NCBI RefSeq assembly: GCF_016862675.1
Contig: NZ_BONK01000006.1
Location: 124,001-188,000 of the forward strand
Length of the DNA stretch: 64,000 nucleotides
Direction: 5' to 3'
From: Cellulomonas chitinilytica
GTDB lineage: Bacteria; Actinomycetota; Actinomycetes; Actinomycetales; Cellulomonadaceae
A model generated the notes under the pieces. That model searched no databases, was not told where the DNA came from, and worked only from the letters and a program-made list of their open reading frames with translations. Below are positions 61,172 through 64,000 of this stretch, piece after piece; the first letter of the stretch is position 1; each line of letters opens with the position of its first letter. The position numbers and the translations under genes were made by a program.

Positions 61172-61963
61172 ATGGCTGCTGTCCTCACCGCCCTCGTGCT
61201 GGGCGCTCTCGCGGGACTCGCCGTCGCGGTGCCCGTCGGGCCCGTCGGCGTGCTGCTGCTGCGGACCGGCCTGCTCCAGGGAACCCGCGTCGCGGTCGGC
61301 GCCGCCGCCGGCATCGCCACCGTGGACGCCGCGTACGCGGTGCTCGCCGTCGCCGCAGGCGCCCCGGTGAGCCGCCTCGCGACGACCCACGCCGACGTCG
61401 CGCGGCTGGTCAGCAGCGCCGTCCTGCTCGTCGTCGGCCTCGTCGCCCTCGCCCACTGGTGGCGCACCCGACCTGCAGGTCCCGCCGCAGCCGCCCCAGC
61501 CGCCCTGACCTCCGTGCCCGCCAACCAGACCCCGGCCGGCGCCACGTCCGACGAGACCACCACGAGTGTCGCTGCCGGGCCCGCGCACGACCGTCATGCT
61601 GGTCTCGCCACCGCCGACCCCGCCGAACCCGCCGACCCGGACGACCCGGTGTCCGGCCGGGAGGGGTCGGCGTGGGGCGCGTACGGCAGGTTCGTCGGGT
61701 TGACCGCCGTGAACCCGATGACCGCGGTGACGTTCGCGACCGTCGCGGTCGGGCTCGCGGCGCGGGTCGGGGAGCGGCCCGGTGCGGACGGGGCGGTGGC
61801 GTTCGTCGTGGGCGCCGGGGTGGCCTCGCTCGCCTGGCAGCTCGTGCTCGCCGTGGTCGGCGGCGGGCTCGGCGGGCGGCTCGGACCGGTCGGGCGCTCG
61901 CACGCGTCGCTCGTCGGCGCCCTCGTCGTGGTCGGGCTCGCCGTCGCGGTCGCCGCAGGCTGA
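61172..61963 (+). CDS. LysE-family exporter
   Basis: A 263-aa membrane protein of the LysE/RhtB amino-acid exporter superfamily. It begins LGALAGLAVAVPVGPVGVLLLRTGL (family motif GxxxPGP here reads VPVGPVG), with helices near 4-25, 40-60, 68-90, 178-200, 208-230 and 240-260. A long polar, Thr/Pro/Asp-rich loop (about 95-168) in the middle is an unusual insertion. ATG 61172. Divergent AsnC-type regulator upstream. The substrate is probably an amino acid, but which one cannot be read. Confidence 0.88.
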   Translation: MAAVLTALVLGALAGLAVAVPVGPVGVLLLRTGLLQGTRVAVGAAAGIATVDAAYAVLAVAAGAPVSRLATTHADVARLVSSAVLLVVGLVALAHWWRTRPAGPAAAAPAALTSVPANQTPAGATSDETTTSVAAGPAHDRHAGLATADPAEPADPDDPVSGREGSAWGAYGRFVGLTAVNPMTAVTFATVAVGLAARVGERPGADGAVAFVVGAGVASLAWQLVLAVVGGGLGGRLGPVGRSHASLVGALVVVGLAVAVAAG

Positions 61964-62092
61964 GCCCGCCCGACGAGTCCGTCGCCGCTGCCTGAAGGCC
62001 GGCGCGCACGTCGTGCCGTCGCGTGGGCGACCCGTGGACCCGTGGCCTGCGGGGCTCGGCGGGTGTCAGCTCCTGCGTCTAGGGTTCGGTGC

Positions 62093-64000
62093 GTGACAAC
62101 AGCCCTGTACCGCCGCTACCGGCCCGAGAACTTCGCCGAGGTGATCGGTCAGGACCACGTCACGGCCCCCCTCCGTCAGGCGCTGCGCAGCGGCCAGGTC
62201 AACCACGCGTACCTGTTCTCCGGTCCGCGCGGCTGCGGCAAGACGACGTCGGCGCGGATCCTCGCCCGCATCCTCAACTGCGCGCAGAACACCGAGGCCA
62301 GCCCCACGGACACCCCGTGCGGCGTGTGCCCGTCGTGCGTCGAGCTCGCGCGCGGCGGCTCCGGGAGCCTCGACGTCGTGGAGATCGACGCGGCCAGCCA
62401 CGGCGGTGTCGACGACGCCCGCGAGCTGCGGGAGCGCGCCACGTTCGCGCCGGCCCGCGACCGCTTCAAGGTCTTCATCCTCGACGAGGCGCACATGGTG
62501 ACGCCGCAGGGCTTCAACGCCCTGCTGAAGATCGTCGAGGAGCCCCCGCCGCACATCAAGTTCATCTTCGCGACGACGGAGCCGGACAAGGTCATCGGCA
62601 CCATCCGGTCCCGCACGCACCACTACCCGTTCCGCCTCGTCCCGCCGGACGTGCTGGTGCCGTACCTGGACCAGCTCTGCGCCACGGAGCAGGTCCCCGT
62701 CGGCTCGGGCGTCCTCCCGCTCGTCGTCCGGGCGGGCGCGGGCTCGGTCCGCGACACGCTCTCGGTGCTCGACCAGCTCATCGCGGGCTCGGGCGGTGCG
62801 GGTCTCGAGTACGAGAGCGCCGCCGCGCTGCTGGGGTACACCCCGGCGGCCCTGCTCGACGACCTCGTCGACGCCGTCGCCGCCCGCGACGGGGCGGCCG
62901 TGTTCCGCATCGTCGAGCGGGTCATCGCGACGGGCCACGAGCCGCGCCGCTTCGTCGAGGACCTCCTGGAGCGTCTGCGCGACCTCATCGTCATCGCGGC
63001 GTCCGGCGATGCGGCCGACGCCGCCCTGCGCGACGTCCCCGCCGACCAGATGGCCCGGATGCGCCTGCAGGCCCAGAACCTCGGCCAGTCGGAGCTGTCC
63101 CGCTCGGCCGACCTCGCCAACGCGGGCCTGACGGAGATGACGGGGGCGACGTCGCCCCGGCTGCACCTCGAGCTCCTGATGGCCCGCCTGCTGCTCCCCG
63201 CCGCCGACGACTCCCGGTCCGGCCTGGGCGCGCGGATCGACCGGCTCGAGCGCGGCCTGCCCGCCGCCGGTGCGGTCGCGCTCCACGTCTCCGACGCCGC
63301 CGAGCCGACGCCCGCTTCTCCGGTCGACGCCGATCGCCCCGTCGCCTCCGGTCGCCCGGCGGGCGCCGCACGCGTCGTGCGCGACGCGCTCCCGACGGCC
63401 GCGCCGTCCGCGCCGAGCGCCCCGGCCCCGTTGCCGGTCGGCCCGATCGCGTCCGCTCGACCCGCCGGGGGCGGCGACACCGAGCGGGCCCCTGCCCGGC
63501 CCGCCGAGGTGGCCGCCGAGCGGACCCCTGCACCCGCCGACGCGCCCGCCGCGCGGACGCCGGCCCCCGCCGACCCTCTCGTCGGGCGGACGCCGGCACC
63601 CGCTGCCGACACCACCGCCGCGCCGACCGGCGACGTGCCCGTCCCGCCGACCGCCGACGTGCCCGTCGAGCCGGTCGCCGACGTCCCCGTCGAGCGGACC
63701 GCCGACGCACCCGTCGAGCCGGTCGCCGAGGTACCTGTCCCGCCGGCCGTCGCGGTCGGCGCCGAGCCCGTTGTCGACACCTCCGCGGCGCCGGAGTCGG
63801 ACGTCGCGGCACGGCCCGGCGCTCAGGCGACCGCCGAAGACGACGCGCGGCGCTCGGACGGCCCGGCCGACGCCGTCCCGCCCGCGGCGCCCGCCGTCAC
63901 GCCACCGCCCCCGCCGGCGGCGGCGCCCACGTCGCCGAGCACCCCCTCGGGACGCGGCGGCGGCCAGGACACCGAGATGCTGCGTCGCCGCTGGCCGGAG
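62093..64000 (+). CDS. dnaX: DNA polymerase III gamma/tau subunit (5' part)
   Basis: The first 636 codons of dnaX; no stop is reached before the right edge. The clamp-loader ATPase has GPRGCGKT (44-51), the zinc-binding cysteines Cys63, Cys76, Cys79 and Cys82, the DEAH box, and the sensor segment IRSRTHHYPF. After domain III (to about 375) comes a long Pro/Ala-rich disordered region containing five in-frame 24-bp repeats. GTG 62093 has no ribosome site; TAGGGT ends 7 nt before it, suggesting a leaderless mRNA. It loads the beta clamp and dimerises the polymerase. Confidence 0.97.
   Translation, partial: MTTALYRRYRPENFAEVIGQDHVTAPLRQALRSGQVNHAYLFSGPRGCGKTTSARILARILNCAQNTEASPTDTPCGVCPSCVELARGGSGSLDVVEIDAASHGGVDDARELRERATFAPARDRFKVFILDEAHMVTPQGFNALLKIVEEPPPHIKFIFATTEPDKVIGTIRSRTHHYPFRLVPPDVLVPYLDQLCATEQVPVGSGVLPLVVRAGAGSVRDTLSVLDQLIAGSGGAGLEYESAAALLGYTPAALLDDLVDAVAARDGAAVFRIVERVIATGHEPRRFVEDLLERLRDLIVIAASGDAADAALRDVPADQMARMRLQAQNLGQSELSRSADLANAGLTEMTGATSPRLHLELLMARLLLPAADDSRSGLGARIDRLERGLPAAGAVALHVSDAAEPTPASPVDADRPVASGRPAGAARVVRDALPTAAPSAPSAPAPLPVGPIASARPAGGGDTERAPARPAEVAAERTPAPADAPAARTPAPADPLVGRTPAPAADTTAAPTGDVPVPPTADVPVEPVADVPVERTADAPVEPVAEVPVPPAVAVGAEPVVDTSAAPESDVAARPGAQATAEDDARRSDGPADAVPPAAPAVTPPPPPAAAPTSPSTPSGRGGGQDTEMLRRRWPE
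63623..63742 (+). repeat. Five 24-bp tandem repeats inside dnaX
   Basis: Five consecutive in-frame units of 24 bp (starts 63623, 63647, 63671, 63695, 63719) encode variants of the octapeptide PTADVPVE in the disordered linker of dnaX. Units differ at several positions, so the array is somewhat aged. Such minisatellites in linkers often vary in copy number between strains. Confidence 0.85.

Noticed and set aside
63623..63742. Evenly spaced 24-bp repeats, considered as a CRISPR-like array.
   Set aside because: Units are contiguous without spacers and in frame within dnaX; they encode an octapeptide linker repeat.

Overview
The window is a single high-GC (about 74%) actinobacterial chromosome segment. 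Codons nearly always end in G or C, GTG starts are common, several genes look leaderless, and there are Tat, sortase and actinobacterial KdpFABC-DE features. An alpha-lytic-type secreted protease whose mature N-terminus resembles the Cellulomonas enzyme, together with a secreted pectin-side-chain lyase (PL11) and galactanase (GH53), points to Cellulomonas or a close relative (inference; no 16S gene is present).

Layout. 0.1-1.5 kb: fatty-acid desaturase and cold-shock protein (minus). 1.9-9.7 kb: a complete potassium-stress operon kdpFABC-kdpD-kdpE with overlapping genes and a small membrane ORF in front. 9.7-12.6 kb: a lipoprotein, a decayed hipA-like toxin gene and three unknown genes. 12.7-18.4 kb: rhamnogalacturonan lyase and galactanase facing each other, with a LacI-type operator candidate before the first and a perfect palindrome before the second. 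18.5-26.5 kb: TetR plus ABC exporter, YchJ, a second ABC exporter, an SRPBCC protein, an ATP-dependent DNA ligase and a small membrane protein.

26.8-43.4 kb is the most unusual region. A CopC-CopD copper protein (plus) converges on a tightly packed minus-strand operon: a 1745-aa secreted beta-helix/SdrD-like protein, three different cupredoxin-oxidase proteins, a membrane-anchored protein and a subtilase with four C-terminal repeats. An OmpR-type two-component system lies immediately upstream, and three TCAY repeats spaced exactly 11 bp sit in the gap before the operon. Copper-ligand motifs are divided between two oxidase subunits: one has the HWHG and HCH motifs, the other HPFHPHGNH and HSH. 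The third has lost the recognisable motifs. This suggests one extracellular copper oxidase assembled from several polypeptides on a giant surface scaffold.

43.6-51.4 kb: DoxX, a universal-stress protein and a flavodoxin with a DosR-like box, a TetR/epimerase divergent pair with two matching operators, two tandem YcxB-like membrane proteins carrying four copies of one module, a GNAT acetyltransferase, an HxlR/DoxX divergent pair and tRNA-Ser(GGA). 51.4-64 kb: a DUF2510 protein, an FAD oxidoreductase, a VOC protein, soluble transhydrogenase SthA, the secreted S1 protease, an ATPase, the SRP RNA, an ABC transporter of the LolD/FtsX type, an AsnC/LysE divergent pair, and dnaX, which runs off the right edge. 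No CRISPR array, rRNA operon, transposase or integrase was found.
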